From Phyllobacterium sophorae (GTDB lineage: Bacteria > Pseudomonadota > Alphaproteobacteria > Rhizobiales > Rhizobiaceae), in NCBI RefSeq assembly GCF_003010965.1, contig NZ_PGGM01000018.1, positions 1 to 64,000 on the forward strand: 64,000 bases of DNA, in the 5' to 3' direction. The position numbers were made by a program, and so were the translations under genes. The notes beneath the pieces were generated by a model. That model was not told the origin of the DNA. It saw only the letters and a program-made list of their open reading frames with translations, and made no database searches. Of this stretch, positions 26,672-35,754 are shown piece after piece. Numbering within the stretch: the first letter of the stretch is position 1; the number at the start of each line of letters is the position of its first letter.

Positions 26672-26701
26672 AAATAACCCTGTTTGAAAAAGGAATTAAT
26701 G

Positions 26702-26926
26702 ATGACCGATGAAAAAGCCTGGTTCCTGTCAAAGACGATCTGGGCGTCGATCGTAACGATCGCGCTCTCCTGCTCCAGCTTCTTCAATATATCGCTGGAG
26801 CATGTTGATCAGGCGCCACTTATCGATACGATAATCCAGTTCTTGACCGCACTGAGCGGGATTATTGCACTTTTTGGTCGGATCAGCGCTAAGACGCTCA
26901 TTTCACGTAAAGAAATAGGATGTTAA
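26702..26926 (+). CDS. Holin-like small membrane protein
   Basis: A protein of about 74 residues starting MTDEKAWFLSKTIWASIV with two hydrophobic segments (about 12-30 and 45-62) joined by an acidic loop and ending in a charged tail (GRISAKTLISRKE). The SKTIWxxIV start and ALSGIIALFGR end match small proteins in alphaproteobacterial phages and GTAs regarded as holin-like. AAGGA lies upstream of the double ATG at 26699/26702. Thirty bases separate it from g15, so it ends the cluster. The lytic role is inferred. Confidence 0.65.
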   Translation: MTDEKAWFLSKTIWASIVTIALSCSSFFNISLEHVDQAPLIDTIIQFLTALSGIIALFGRISAKTLISRKEIGC

Positions 26927-27012
26927 AAGGCGTGAACCTGTGGCAATCCTGCTTACGGGACTCCAATTGTTCATGCATCGTTCAGACAGCAACCGATAAT
27001 AATGACGCCATG

Positions 27013-27264
27013 ATGAAAAACATCCTTATCTCCCTGCCCCTTGCGGGCCTGATCTCAGCTGCTGGCGTCTTCCACGCCGGTGCTGCTTTAGCCGCGGATT
27101 GCTCGTCGGTCGGGCAACAGGTGGCGGACTCGCAGGGCGGTACCCTTGCGCGCGCCACATCTGTTGTGCAGAACGGCAAAGAGGTTTGCGTGGTGGTGGT
27201 GCTCATTCCCGGCAAGGATGGTGAGCGTCCGCGCCGCGTCGAAGTCGCCGTACCGGCAAACTAG
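27013..27264 (+). CDS. feuN: FeuN-like periplasmic regulator of FeuQ
   Basis: An 83-residue exported protein. Residues 1-28 are a signal peptide (LAGLISAAGVFHAGAALAA). The mature part has two cysteines (ADCSSVGQQ and KEVCVVVVL) and a PepSY-like repeat. In Sinorhizobium a small periplasmic protein, FeuN, precedes feuPQ and restrains the FeuQ kinase; position and form match. The name rests on synteny more than on residue-level recall. ATG 27010 just before is an alternative start. A 21-base gap to feuP suggests one operon. Confidence 0.65.
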   Translation: MKNILISLPLAGLISAAGVFHAGAALAADCSSVGQQVADSQGGTLARATSVVQNGKEVCVVVVLIPGKDGERPRRVEVAVPAN

Positions 27265-27285
27265 TCCGCATCGCAAGGATCCTGC

Positions 27286-27957
27286 ATGAGAATACTCGTC
27301 GTCGAAGATGACCGTGACCTCAATCGCCAATTGGTTGATGCCCTGGGCGATGCCGGGTATGTGGTCGATAAGGCTTTCGACGGCGAAGAAGGGCACTTTC
27401 TCGGCGACACGGAGCCTTACGACGCTGTTGTGCTCGATATCGGCCTCCCGCAGATGGATGGCCTGACCATCCTCGAAAGATGGCGCCGGGACGGGCGGAT
27501 CATGCCTGTTTTGCTGCTGACCGCGCGCGACCGCTGGAGCGACAAGGTTGCCGGAATCGATGCTGGGGCCGACGACTATGTCGCAAAACCCTTTCATATT
27601 GAAGAAGTTCTGGCACGGCTGCGGGCGCTCATTCGCCGCGCTGCGGGTCATGCATCGTCGGAAATCAGTTGCGGGCCGCTTCGCCTCGACACAAAGACGT
27701 CGAAAGCAACCGTCAACGGCACGGCATTGAAACTGACATCACACGAGTTCCGGCTGTTATCCTACCTCATGCATCACATGGACGAGGTGGTATCGCGCAC
27801 TGAACTGGTGGAACATCTCTACGACCAGGATTTCGATCGCGATTCCAATACGATCGAAGTTTTTGTTGGCCGTTTGCGCAAGAAGATGGGCATCGATCTG
27901 ATCGAAACCATTCGTGGTATGGGATACAGGATCAAATCGCAGGAAAACAAGGCATAG
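27286..27957 (+). CDS. feuP: OmpR-family response regulator FeuP
   Basis: A 223-residue response regulator: receiver domain with acidic pocket ED-D, phospho-acceptor Asp51 (VVLDIGLPQMDG), Thr (LLTARDR) and Lys (DYVAKPFH), then a winged-helix DNA-binding domain (SHEFRLLSYLMHH ... RLRKKMGIDLIETIRGMGYR). FeuPQ of rhizobia controls osmoadaptation and cyclic glucan export genes and was first linked to iron uptake. The assignment follows from the FeuN-FeuP-FeuQ order and the nearby ccm genes. The partner kinase follows after 51 bases. Confidence 0.85.
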   Translation: MRILVVEDDRDLNRQLVDALGDAGYVVDKAFDGEEGHFLGDTEPYDAVVLDIGLPQMDGLTILERWRRDGRIMPVLLLTARDRWSDKVAGIDAGADDYVAKPFHIEEVLARLRALIRRAAGHASSEISCGPLRLDTKTSKATVNGTALKLTSHEFRLLSYLMHHMDEVVSRTELVEHLYDQDFDRDSNTIEVFVGRLRKKMGIDLIETIRGMGYRIKSQENKA

Positions 27958-28008
27958 ACCTTTGACAATCCGGCCTGATGTGGTCTCCAGAATAGGGCAG
28001 GGCAACGC

Positions 28009-29394
28009 GTGAATTCCCGGCTGACCGGCTATCTTCCAAGACTACGTTCCCTGTCCTTGCGCGTCATCATGCTTTCGACGCTCTGGACGATCATTTCCTT
28101 CTTTGCAATAGCCACCATCATTTCCGCCCTCTATGGTGATGCGCGACTGCAGAGCTTCCGGCAGCTCCTTTCCGCCCATCTCTTCAGCGTTATCGCCTCG
28201 GTCAGTGTCAATGACGGCACTCTTGCAGGACGCCCTGACCCTGGTGAAGTGCGCTATTCCAGCCCGCTCTCTGGCTGGTACTGGTCTGTTGAACCGGTGT
28301 CGGACAATCTGAAGGGGTCGCTGCGGTCGGTGTCGCTCGGCGACAAGTCCATCGATGCTCCTTCGACTTTGAATGTTCCGTTCGACACATCCTTTCAGCG
28401 TTCGTATACCGAGCCAGGACCCAAGGGAGAGCAAGTCACAGTCGTCGAAACCGAGGTTGTGCTAGACGCGGAAAATCGCGTTGCCCGGTTCAGGGTGATG
28501 GGGAATTTGAGTGAAGTCGAGCGCGAGATTGCCGGGTTCCGCAATACTCTCTACTTTTACCTCGGAATATTCGCCCTTGGCGGGACCCTGATCAACGCCG
28601 CTGTGATTCTGTTTGGCCTGCGTCCGCTCGATCGAGTTCGCCGTTCCCTTGCTGACATTCGGGAAGGCAAGGTTTCGCGGCTGAACGAGAATCTGCCGCT
28701 CGAGATTGCACCGCTTGCCCGCGAGATGAATGCCCTGATCGATAATAATCGCCGGATCATGGAACGCTCACGTACCCAGGTTGGCAATCTGGCTCATTCG
28801 CTGAAAACACCATTATCCGTCCTAGTTAACGAAAGCCGGACAATCGGGGGTACCGAGGGACGCATTATCGCCGAACAAAGCGCGGCCATGCAGGTCCAGG
28901 TACAGCACTATCTGCAGCGTGCGCGCGTCGCGGCACAGCGCGACAGCGTCGTGTTCCGCACACCTGTAACGCCGACTCTGGCCCGGCTTGCGCGGGTGAC
29001 AGCAAAGCTCAATCCCACAATGGATGTTCAATTCCTGAACCAGATGGACGGCGCCATCTTCGCGGGTGAGCAGGAAGATCTTGAGGAAGTCGTTGGAAAT
29101 CTTCTGGAGAATGCCGGAAAATGGGGCCGCAGTGCCATCAGGCTGACGCTGGCCAAGGCAGACGGCGGCCTGGAGATACGCGTTGAGGATGACGGCCCGG
29201 GTCTCGCTTCGAATCAGATCAAGGATGCTCTCACCCGTGGCAAGCGGCTGGACGAGAGCAAGCCCGGCACCGGACTTGGCCTGTCCATCGTTTATGATAC
29301 GGTCCGCGAGTACGGTGGAACGCTTCGGCTGGACCGCAGCGCCGATCTCGGCGGACTCAATGCGAGACTGACCCTACCTGTTGCCGGAAACTGA
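28009..29394 (+). CDS. feuQ: Sensor histidine kinase FeuQ
   Basis: A 461-residue PhoQ-type kinase. Two membrane helices (about 17-42 and 176-198) enclose a periplasmic sensor domain. A HAMP region follows, then the phospho-acceptor His in GNLAHSLKTPLSVL, and the ATPase boxes NLLENAGKW, DDGPGL and GTGLGLSIV. It phosphorylates FeuP. The start codon is GTG at 28009 with GGGCAGGG upstream. The PhoQ-like H box (HSLKTP rather than HELRTP) fits the family. Confidence 0.85.
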   Translation: MNSRLTGYLPRLRSLSLRVIMLSTLWTIISFFAIATIISALYGDARLQSFRQLLSAHLFSVIASVSVNDGTLAGRPDPGEVRYSSPLSGWYWSVEPVSDNLKGSLRSVSLGDKSIDAPSTLNVPFDTSFQRSYTEPGPKGEQVTVVETEVVLDAENRVARFRVMGNLSEVEREIAGFRNTLYFYLGIFALGGTLINAAVILFGLRPLDRVRRSLADIREGKVSRLNENLPLEIAPLAREMNALIDNNRRIMERSRTQVGNLAHSLKTPLSVLVNESRTIGGTEGRIIAEQSAAMQVQVQHYLQRARVAAQRDSVVFRTPVTPTLARLARVTAKLNPTMDVQFLNQMDGAIFAGEQEDLEEVVGNLLENAGKWGRSAIRLTLAKADGGLEIRVEDDGPGLASNQIKDALTRGKRLDESKPGTGLGLSIVYDTVREYGGTLRLDRSADLGGLNARLTLPVAGN

Positions 29395-29480
29395 ATCGAG
29401 CTTGCAAGGGCCCGCCCAATCGGTTCATAAAGACCGGTAAACCTGCCCTGCTGTGAGAAGCATTGTAAAACGGACAGACG

Positions 29481-29912
29481 ATGAAGCTTCATATTGCCAT
29501 TTCCCTCCTTGCTATCGCAATTCTCTCTGGCTGTTCGACGACGTCCGGCTCCAAAGCCGGTGGCGCCCTGAGCAGCCTGACCGGCGGTTCAAAGCAGGCG
29601 GCGCCGTCAGGCGTGCTTGCTGCGTTGGGCAATGGGCTGATCGGAAACAATGCATCGCTGGATGCGTCGGATCGCAAACGCGCCTTGCAGGCGGAATATC
29701 AGGCACTCGAATACTCTCCCGCCGGCAAAACAGTTGAATGGAAAAACGCCAGCGGGAGCCGCTCGGGTGAAGTCGTTGCGGCGCAGCCCTACCAGGTCGG
29801 GTCGCAAAACTGCCGCCAGTATACCCATACGGTGCGCGTCGACGGCACGCCGCAATCGGCCCGGGGCACCGCCTGCCGGAATGAAGATGGCAGCTGGACT
29901 CCGCTGACGTAA
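29481..29912 (+). CDS. Outer-membrane lipoprotein, surface-antigen type
   Basis: A 143-residue lipoprotein with a lipobox (AIAILSGC, modified Cys at residue 18), a Ser/Gly-rich linker containing a glycine segment, and a C-terminal domain of the RT0821/Lpp0805 or 17-kDa surface-antigen type (ALEYSPAGKTVEWKN, CRQYTHTVRVDG, GTACRNEDGSW). Probably anchored in the outer membrane. Located 86 bases after feuQ, it may share its transcription. The role is unknown. Confidence 0.8.
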   Translation: MKLHIAISLLAIAILSGCSTTSGSKAGGALSSLTGGSKQAAPSGVLAALGNGLIGNNASLDASDRKRALQAEYQALEYSPAGKTVEWKNASGSRSGEVVAAQPYQVGSQNCRQYTHTVRVDGTPQSARGTACRNEDGSWTPLT

Positions 29913-29981
29913 GTCTGGACGCGCACGACTCCTTAATATTCCCTGTTCCATTTCATCTGTGACCACACGTGGTGGGCAGGC

Positions 29982-30974
29982 GTGTGTCGCAAAGACAAAA
30001 TTACGCGGATCATTGCCGCGAGAACTAGACTCCACACACTCGAACCGGACATAGCTACGCAAGCCTTGGTCAAGGCCGAGATCGAGATGAACGAGGAGTT
30101 CCTGGATCTCGCCGATACATATTTTCTCCGGAGAAAGGCCTTTCAGCCCGACCAGCCGCGTGTTCCCGCCGGGAATCCAGACGGTGGGCAGTGGACCGAT
30201 ACGGGTGGCGGATCTTCAGGCTCGGCGCAGCCGGTATACATGCGTCGTGAAGATCCTCTTTCATCGCCCATGGCGTTGGGTGGTGGTGGTGGCGGCATAG
30301 TCGGCGGAGGAACGGGTTCTGGCATCCTGCTTGCGCCCTACCTTTTGCGAGAAGGGGGGCGCTCCACCGGGCTGTTGCCAGCAGAAGACGCTGTTGCTGA
30401 ATACAACCGGCTCTCAAATCAGCGGGATCCGAGCCTCAAGCCAGTCCTGCTCTTTCGTCCGAAGGACTGGGGTGCGGACGATCAGCTCCAGCCAGGAAGA
30501 AGAGTGAAGGCAACTGTCCAACTGTTGAACAAGGATGAGGTTAAACAATACTGTCCGGAGGTAGGCATTGTACAATCGCTGGCGAACCAAGCGGTCAAAC
30601 AGGCAGGTCCGCGGTCAAACTATGAGACGCCTTGGTTATTTGGCACGGCTGCACATACGAATTTGAAGAACCTCGCTACCGCCAATTATCCCAATGTCTT
30701 GCGGGCGGAACGATCTTATCTGAAATTTGCGGAAGAAGTTGCAGCAGATGAAAACTCTGAGGATTTAGCCAGGTACGGTATGAAGAATACTGTTCGAATT
30801 GATATAGTAGGACCGGAACGAGATAATCGAGTATGTGTCTATGATTTCAAGACAGGGCGAGCGGGGATCAGCGTTCCGCGAGCAATCGAGATGCGCAATG
30901 CCGTTCACAAGATTCACAATACGCTTACAGATGTTGTTATTGTTGAAATCAATTTCGATGAGAGCTGGAAATGA
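29982..30974 (+). CDS. Candidate polymorphic toxin with nuclease-like C-terminal domain
   Basis: A 330-residue modular protein. Residues 1-55 are helical. Residues 60-73 carry RVPAGNPDGGQWTD, a linker seen before varied toxin domains in Rhizobiales proteins. Residues 98-120 are a glycine-rich hydrophobic stretch, and about 135-330 form an AT-richer C-terminal domain. The latter has a pattern fitting a PD-(D/E)XK nuclease: Glu243, Asp274 (VRIDIV), Asp288 and Lys290 (VYDFKTG). The start is GTG 29982; ATG 30087 is an alternative. No secretion domain or signal peptide is visible. It overlaps the next gene (ATGA), as toxin and immunity genes do. Nuclease activity is inference. Confidence 0.6.
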   Translation: MCRKDKITRIIAARTRLHTLEPDIATQALVKAEIEMNEEFLDLADTYFLRRKAFQPDQPRVPAGNPDGGQWTDTGGGSSGSAQPVYMRREDPLSSPMALGGGGGGIVGGGTGSGILLAPYLLREGGRSTGLLPAEDAVAEYNRLSNQRDPSLKPVLLFRPKDWGADDQLQPGRRVKATVQLLNKDEVKQYCPEVGIVQSLANQAVKQAGPRSNYETPWLFGTAAHTNLKNLATANYPNVLRAERSYLKFAEEVAADENSEDLARYGMKNTVRIDIVGPERDNRVCVYDFKTGRAGISVPRAIEMRNAVHKIHNTLTDVVIVEINFDESWK

Positions 30975-31615
30975 CCACAACCACCCAAGTAAAGGAGGCG
31001 TTGATGCCTCTTGTTGCCCGCCATTCGGATCTGGTGCTCATTGGGCGGTTTCTCATTGTCAAGCCGGTTCACCATATAATGCGTGGCGTCTTTGTTGATC
31101 GCAGTAGCGACAAACGATCGTTCGAACCGCATATTGTTACGTATCCGCTCGTGCCGCTACGAAAGAACGATTCACTGGGATGGAATCCGGTGTGGCTCTA
31201 CGACCAATCTGTGGGCATGTGGGATGTAACCAAACCAGACACCATTACAGCCATGAGGCACCATATTGAAGCAATAGCCTTGCCACCGCTTCGGGCAATA
31301 AAGACGTTCGATGACTACATTGCCCACGAGCGTGCTAAATCGACGACGTTTTATGGTCATTTTGATGATCGGGTATTCACCAACATATTCGTCGCCGCCG
31401 CTCTCGGCGATTTCAGCAAGGCTTTGCAGTTACGCCCGCAAGATGACCGAATAGAGCGGTATTTCGCCAAGTTTGCCCCTGACTTTTTTCCGGCTCTGGA
31501 AGCTGGAGATCGGCAGTTCATTGCAAAGGCCCTGCACCAATGGGAAGAGGCCACTGTCAAGGCACACAAGATGGAACACATCTGGGAGCCCACGCCCTTC
31601 CCACTGGAACTTTAG
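30971..31615 (+). CDS. Candidate immunity protein for the upstream toxin
   Basis: A 214-residue soluble protein with no signal peptide or membrane segment, starting MTTTTQVKEALMPLVARHSD. The N-terminal half is beta-rich (VLIGRFLIVKPVHHIMRGVF) and the C-terminal half helical. No named family is recognised. A four-base overlap with the upstream gene and the same raised AT content argue for a toxin/immunity unit. Transcription would continue towards ccmI after an 82-base gap. The assignment rests on context. Confidence 0.5.
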   Translation: MTTTTQVKEALMPLVARHSDLVLIGRFLIVKPVHHIMRGVFVDRSSDKRSFEPHIVTYPLVPLRKNDSLGWNPVWLYDQSVGMWDVTKPDTITAMRHHIEAIALPPLRAIKTFDDYIAHERAKSTTFYGHFDDRVFTNIFVAAALGDFSKALQLRPQDDRIERYFAKFAPDFFPALEAGDRQFIAKALHQWEEATVKAHKMEHIWEPTPFPLEL

Positions 31616-31697
31616 GCTCCCACAACCTTTGCGGCGAATTGCCCTATCAATTTAAATCCATTTGGATTTTGCGCGTCGGTGGGGGTATGTCTCTGGC

Positions 31698-32858
31698 ATG
31701 ATTTTCTGGATTTCCGCTGCATTATTGACCGTTGGCGCGACGCTGCTGGTGCTCTTGCCATTGACGCGGCGCGTCAAGGCACCCGTTTCCGACAATCAAT
31801 ATGACGTTGAGGTCTATCGCGATCAGCTGCGTGAGCTGGATGCGGACGAGCAGCGAGGGCTCATCGATAGCGTCAGCGGCGAGCAGGCGCGCGCGGAAAT
31901 TGGCCGCCGCCTGCTCAAATCGGCCAAGGCGGCACAGGCAGATGCAACGATTGTCCGTCCGCAAAAAAGTGCGACACGCGAATGGCTGACGCTGGCAACA
32001 GTTCTAGCTATCCCCCTCATATCCTGGGGCATTTATACGAAGCTAGGTTCCCCTGACTTGCCAGCGCAGCCGCTGGCGGAACGTCTTGCCAAGCCTGCTG
32101 ACCAGAGCACGCCCGCCGAACTGATCGCGCGTGCCGAAGCGCATCTGATGCTCAACCCCGACGATGGCCAGGGCTGGGAAGTGCTCGCGCCAATCTATTT
32201 GCGCCTTGGCCGTCCGGCCGACGCTGTCACTGCCTACCAGAACGCAATCCGCCTCAACGGCGACAGCGCCGCCCGCCAGCTCGGCCTGGGCGAAGCGATG
32301 GCTGCGGCCGCCAATGGCAAGATCACGCCCGAAGCCGAAGCTGTATTCCGGCATGCGCTCGAACTTGATCCGAAAGACATGCGGCCGCAATTCTATATTA
32401 TCGACGGCTGGATGCAGCAGGGCCGCTTGGCCGAAGCGCGAGACCTGATCCGCAAGCTGCTGGTGGAAGCGCCCGCCGACGTGCCCTGGCGCGATCAGGC
32501 GCAGGCCGCTCTGACCCGGCTCGATCAGGAGATCGCCGGCGATGCACCCGATGTCAGCGACGTGGAAAAAACTGGCCCGGATGCCTCGCAGGTCGAAGCC
32601 GCGGCAGGCATGAGCGGGCAGGACCGCGCCGAGATGATCGAAGGCATGGTGGCAAGCCTTGCCGAAAAATTGAAACAATCGCCTGATGACATAGAGGGCT
32701 GGGAGCGGCTCGTTCGCTCCTATGTGGTTCTCAACCGGCCCAATGATGCGATTGAAGCATTGGACCGGGCAAAGAAGGTGTTGAGTGCGGACAAGGCCGC
32801 GAAGCTCGACGCGGTGGCGGAAGATCTCGGCCTCGCGGTCGAGCTGGAGAAAGATTGA
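31698..32858 (+). CDS. ccmI: Cytochrome c biogenesis protein CcmI (CycH)
   Basis: A 386-residue inner-membrane protein with two helices: residues 1-22 (MIFWISAALLTVGATLLVLL) and about 95-112. The cytoplasmic loop has a leucine-zipper-like region (VEVYRDQLRELDADEQRGLI). The periplasmic part carries TPR repeats (AYQNAIRLNG, FRHALELDP, ALDRAKKVL) that hold apocytochrome c for heme attachment. It is the first gene of the ccmIEFH operon and overlaps ccmE by one base. The start at 31698 is preferred over the longer open frame. Confidence 0.92.
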   Translation: MIFWISAALLTVGATLLVLLPLTRRVKAPVSDNQYDVEVYRDQLRELDADEQRGLIDSVSGEQARAEIGRRLLKSAKAAQADATIVRPQKSATREWLTLATVLAIPLISWGIYTKLGSPDLPAQPLAERLAKPADQSTPAELIARAEAHLMLNPDDGQGWEVLAPIYLRLGRPADAVTAYQNAIRLNGDSAARQLGLGEAMAAAANGKITPEAEAVFRHALELDPKDMRPQFYIIDGWMQQGRLAEARDLIRKLLVEAPADVPWRDQAQAALTRLDQEIAGDAPDVSDVEKTGPDASQVEAAAGMSGQDRAEMIEGMVASLAEKLKQSPDDIEGWERLVRSYVVLNRPNDAIEALDRAKKVLSADKAAKLDAVAEDLGLAVELEKD

Positions 32859-33301
32859 TGACGCGCAAGCAGAAGCGGCTATCGGTGATTGGCGGCGGAC
32901 TCCTGGTCCTGGGCGTTGCAGCGGCGCTCGTCCTGTTCGCGCTTCAGCAGAAGATCGCATTCTTCCGTATGCCGTCCGACATTCAGACTTCGGACATGCA
33001 GTCGGAATCGCGGTTCCGTCTTGGCGGCCTCGTCGAAAAGGGCACTGTGATCCGCGGCGAGGGGACGAAGGTCAGCTTCTCGGTCACCGACCATGTCAAG
33101 AGCGTACCCGTCACCTACGATGGCATCCTGCCCGACCTTTTCCGGGAAGATCAGGGCGTAGTCATCGAGGGCAGGTTCCTGCCGGGGGGCGCTTTCGTGG
33201 CGGACAGTGTCCTTGCAAAACATGACGAGAACTACATGCCGAAGGAGGTTGCTGACAGTCTGAAGGCAAAGGGCGTCTGGCAGGGAGAGAGCAAGCAATG
33301 A
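32858..33301 (+). CDS. ccmE: Heme chaperone CcmE (CycJ)
   Basis: A 147-residue heme chaperone: an N-terminal anchor (about 9-29), a beta-barrel OB fold in the periplasm, and the heme-binding His122 in LAKHDENYMP, which forms a covalent bond with heme before hand-over to CcmF. Full length. The ATG overlaps the ccmI stop (TGATG) and its 3' end overlaps ccmF (ATGA), so the four genes are translationally coupled. Confidence 0.95.
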   Translation: MTRKQKRLSVIGGGLLVLGVAAALVLFALQQKIAFFRMPSDIQTSDMQSESRFRLGGLVEKGTVIRGEGTKVSFSVTDHVKSVPVTYDGILPDLFREDQGVVIEGRFLPGGAFVADSVLAKHDENYMPKEVADSLKAKGVWQGESKQ

Positions 33302-35277
33302 CCGTTGAACTCGGACATTTCGCACTGGTACTGGCATTGGCCCTTTCGATCGTTCAGGCCGTGCTCCCCGTCGTTGGCGCCCGCCGGAATGATGACCGGA
33401 TGATGGCTGTTGCCGTACCTGCTGCATTTACCGTCTTTGCCCTGATCGCCCTGTCCTTTGCAGCTCTGACAGCCGCCTACGTGCTTTCTGATTTCTCGGT
33501 GCAGAATGTCTGGGAAAACTCGCATTCGCAGAAGCCGCTTCTGTACAAGTTCACAGGTGTCTGGGGCAACCACGAAGGCTCGATGCTGCTCTGGGTGCTG
33601 ATCCTCAGCTTTTTCACGGCGCTTGTCGCATTCTTCGGGAACAATCTGCCGCCCGCGCTGAAGGCCAATGTACTTGGTGTTCAAGCTTGGATTGGCTCAG
33701 CGTTTCTGCTGTTCATCGTCGCCACCTCCAACCCCTTCGCCCGCATCAATCCGGCTCCGATCGAGGGCCAGGACCTCAATCCGATCCTCCAGGATATCGG
33801 CCTCGCCGTTCATCCGCCCATGCTTTATCTCGGCTATGTCGGTTTTTCAGTGTGCTTCTCCTTTGCTGTGGCGGCGCTGATCGATGGGCGCATTGATGCC
33901 GCCTGGGCGCGCTGGGTGCGTCCCTGGACGCTGACAGCATGGCTGTTTCTGACCGGCGGCATCGCCATGGGCTCTTACTGGGCCTATTACGAACTAGGCT
34001 GGGGCGGCTGGTGGTTCTGGGATCCAGTCGAGAATGCATCCTTCATGCCATGGCTAGCGGGTACGGCGCTGCTCCACTCTGCACTTGTCATGGAAAAGCG
34101 CTCGGCGCTGAAAATATGGACCATTCTCCTCGCCATCATGACGTTCTCCCTGTCGTTGCTCGGTACATTCCTTGTGCGTTCGGGCGTGCTGACTTCCGTC
34201 CATACATTCGCGACCGACCCCGGACGCGGCTTGTTCATTCTGGCTATTCTCGTGCTTTTCATCGGCGGTTCTCTGGCGCTGTTTGCGTGGCGGTCGCAAA
34301 CGCTGGCTCCGGGCGGGCTATTCCAGCCTATTTCGCGCGAGGGAGCGCTGGTCTTCAACAATCTGTTCCTGACGACTGCTGCAGCGACTGTCTTGATCGG
34401 CACGCTCTATCCATTATTGCTTGAATCGCTGACGGGCGAGAAGATTTCCGTCGGCGCGCCGTTTTTCAATCTGACGTTCGGCCCGTTGATGATCCCGCTG
34501 CTTGCCGCCGTTCCCTTTGGTCCGCTTTTGGCCTGGAAGCGCGGTGACATTCTGGCGGTAGCGCAGCGGCTGATGACCGCGTTTTTCGTCGCGTTGATCG
34601 TGGTGGCGATCATGCTCTACCGCACGTCGGCACCCGGTGTGCTCGCCGCCTTCGGTATTGGACTCGCCGTCTGGCTGATGCTTGGGGCGCTCACCGATCT
34701 CGCGCTCAAGGCTGGCATCGGCAAGGCGCCCGTCAATGTCCTTGTACAGCGGGTTGTGGGCCTGCCGCGCTCGGTCTTCGGAACCGCCCTTGCGCATTTC
34801 GGTCTTGGTGTCACGCTGCTTGGCATCGTCGCCACGTCAACGTTTGCTACCGAAAATGTGCTGGTGATGAAGCCTGGCGATACGATAGACGCAGGCGGCT
34901 ATACATTGCGATTCGACCGCATCGATCCGGTCAAAAGCTCGAACTTTACCGAGGACCAAGGCCAGTTCACGATCCTCGACAGTGCCGGACAAGAAGTGAC
35001 TGACCTCATGTCGGCGAAGCGCTTCTTCCCCGTGCGCAAGATGCAGACAACCGAGGCTGGAATAAGAACATTCATGTTCAGCCAGCTCTATGTTTCGCTC
35101 GGCGACCCGGTCAAGGATGGTGTCGTCGTCAGGGTGTGGTGGAAGCCGCTCGTCACGCTGATCTGGCTTGGCGCCCTGGTGATGATGGCAGGTGGCGGCA
35201 TGTCGCTGCTCGACCGGCGCCTGCGCATTGGTGCACCGGCCAGGGCCAGGACCGAAAAGGCGCGGGCCACCGCATGA
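33298..35277 (+). CDS. ccmF: Heme lyase component CcmF (CycK)
   Basis: A 659-residue polytopic membrane protein with about fifteen helices. The tryptophan-rich heme-handling motif [19 protein letters not shown] and the preceding conserved histidines ([27 protein letters not shown]) are present. CcmF takes heme from CcmE and ligates it to apocytochrome c with CcmH and CcmI. Full length with no interruption. Overlaps ccmE by four bases and ccmH by four bases. Confidence 0.95.
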   Translation: MTVELGHFALVLALALSIVQAVLPVVGARRNDDRMMAVAVPAAFTVFALIALSFAALTAAYVLSDFSVQNVWENSHSQKPLLYKFTGVWGNHEGSMLLWVLILSFFTALVAFFGNNLPPALKANVLGVQAWIGSAFLLFIVATSNPFARINPAPIEGQDLNPILQDIGLAVHPPMLYLGYVGFSVCFSFAVAALIDGRIDAAWARWVRPWTLTAWLFLTGGIAMGSYWAYYELGWGGWWFWDPVENASFMPWLAGTALLHSALVMEKRSALKIWTILLAIMTFSLSLLGTFLVRSGVLTSVHTFATDPGRGLFILAILVLFIGGSLALFAWRSQTLAPGGLFQPISREGALVFNNLFLTTAAATVLIGTLYPLLLESLTGEKISVGAPFFNLTFGPLMIPLLAAVPFGPLLAWKRGDILAVAQRLMTAFFVALIVVAIMLYRTSAPGVLAAFGIGLAVWLMLGALTDLALKAGIGKAPVNVLVQRVVGLPRSVFGTALAHFGLGVTLLGIVATSTFATENVLVMKPGDTIDAGGYTLRFDRIDPVKSSNFTEDQGQFTILDSAGQEVTDLMSAKRFFPVRKMQTTEAGIRTFMFSQLYVSLGDPVKDGVVVRVWWKPLVTLIWLGALVMMAGGGMSLLDRRLRIGAPARARTEKARATA

Positions 35278-35750
35278 GACGGTTTCTCTCAAGCCTCGTC
35301 CTTGCCCTTGCCCTGACCTTTGCGACGACTGGCGCACGGGCTGTTGCGCCCGATGAGATGCTGTCCAACCCGGCACTGGAGAAGCGGGCGCGGACCATTT
35401 CCGCGGAATTGCGCTGCATGGTGTGCCAGAACGAGTCGATTGACGATTCGAACGCCGATCTCGCCAAGGATTTGCGTCTTCTGGTGCGAGAGCGCCTGGT
35501 TGCGGGCGATACGGACGAGCAAGTGCTGGAGTTCCTCGTCGCGCGCTACGGCGAGTTCGTCCTGCTCAAGCCACGGCTGCAGACGAGCACTTTGCTGCTA
35601 TGGGGGTTTCCAATCGCCGCGCTGCTCGCCGGCGGTATTGCTATCGTCATGGCTGTCCGGCGGCGGCGGATGACACCGGTCGAGACGGCGCCACTTTCAG
35701 AGAGCGAAAAGAAACAGCTGAAGAAGCTCTTCACTGCACCCCGCGACTGA
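35274..35750 (+). CDS. ccmH: Cytochrome c maturation protein CcmH (CycL)
   Basis: A 158-residue thioredoxin-independent thiol protein. It has a signal peptide (1-23), the redox pair Cys48/Cys51 in [11 protein letters not shown], and a C-terminal membrane anchor (about 108-128). It reduces the CXXCH cysteines of apocytochrome c in the periplasm. The upstream extension of the frame is a shadow of ccmF. It ends four bases before a convergent gene, with no classical terminator between them. Confidence 0.95.
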   Translation: MRRFLSSLVLALALTFATTGARAVAPDEMLSNPALEKRARTISAELRCMVCQNESIDDSNADLAKDLRLLVRERLVAGDTDEQVLEFLVARYGEFVLLKPRLQTSTLLLWGFPIAALLAGGIAIVMAVRRRRMTPVETAPLSESEKKQLKKLFTAPRD

Positions 35751-35754
35751 AGGC

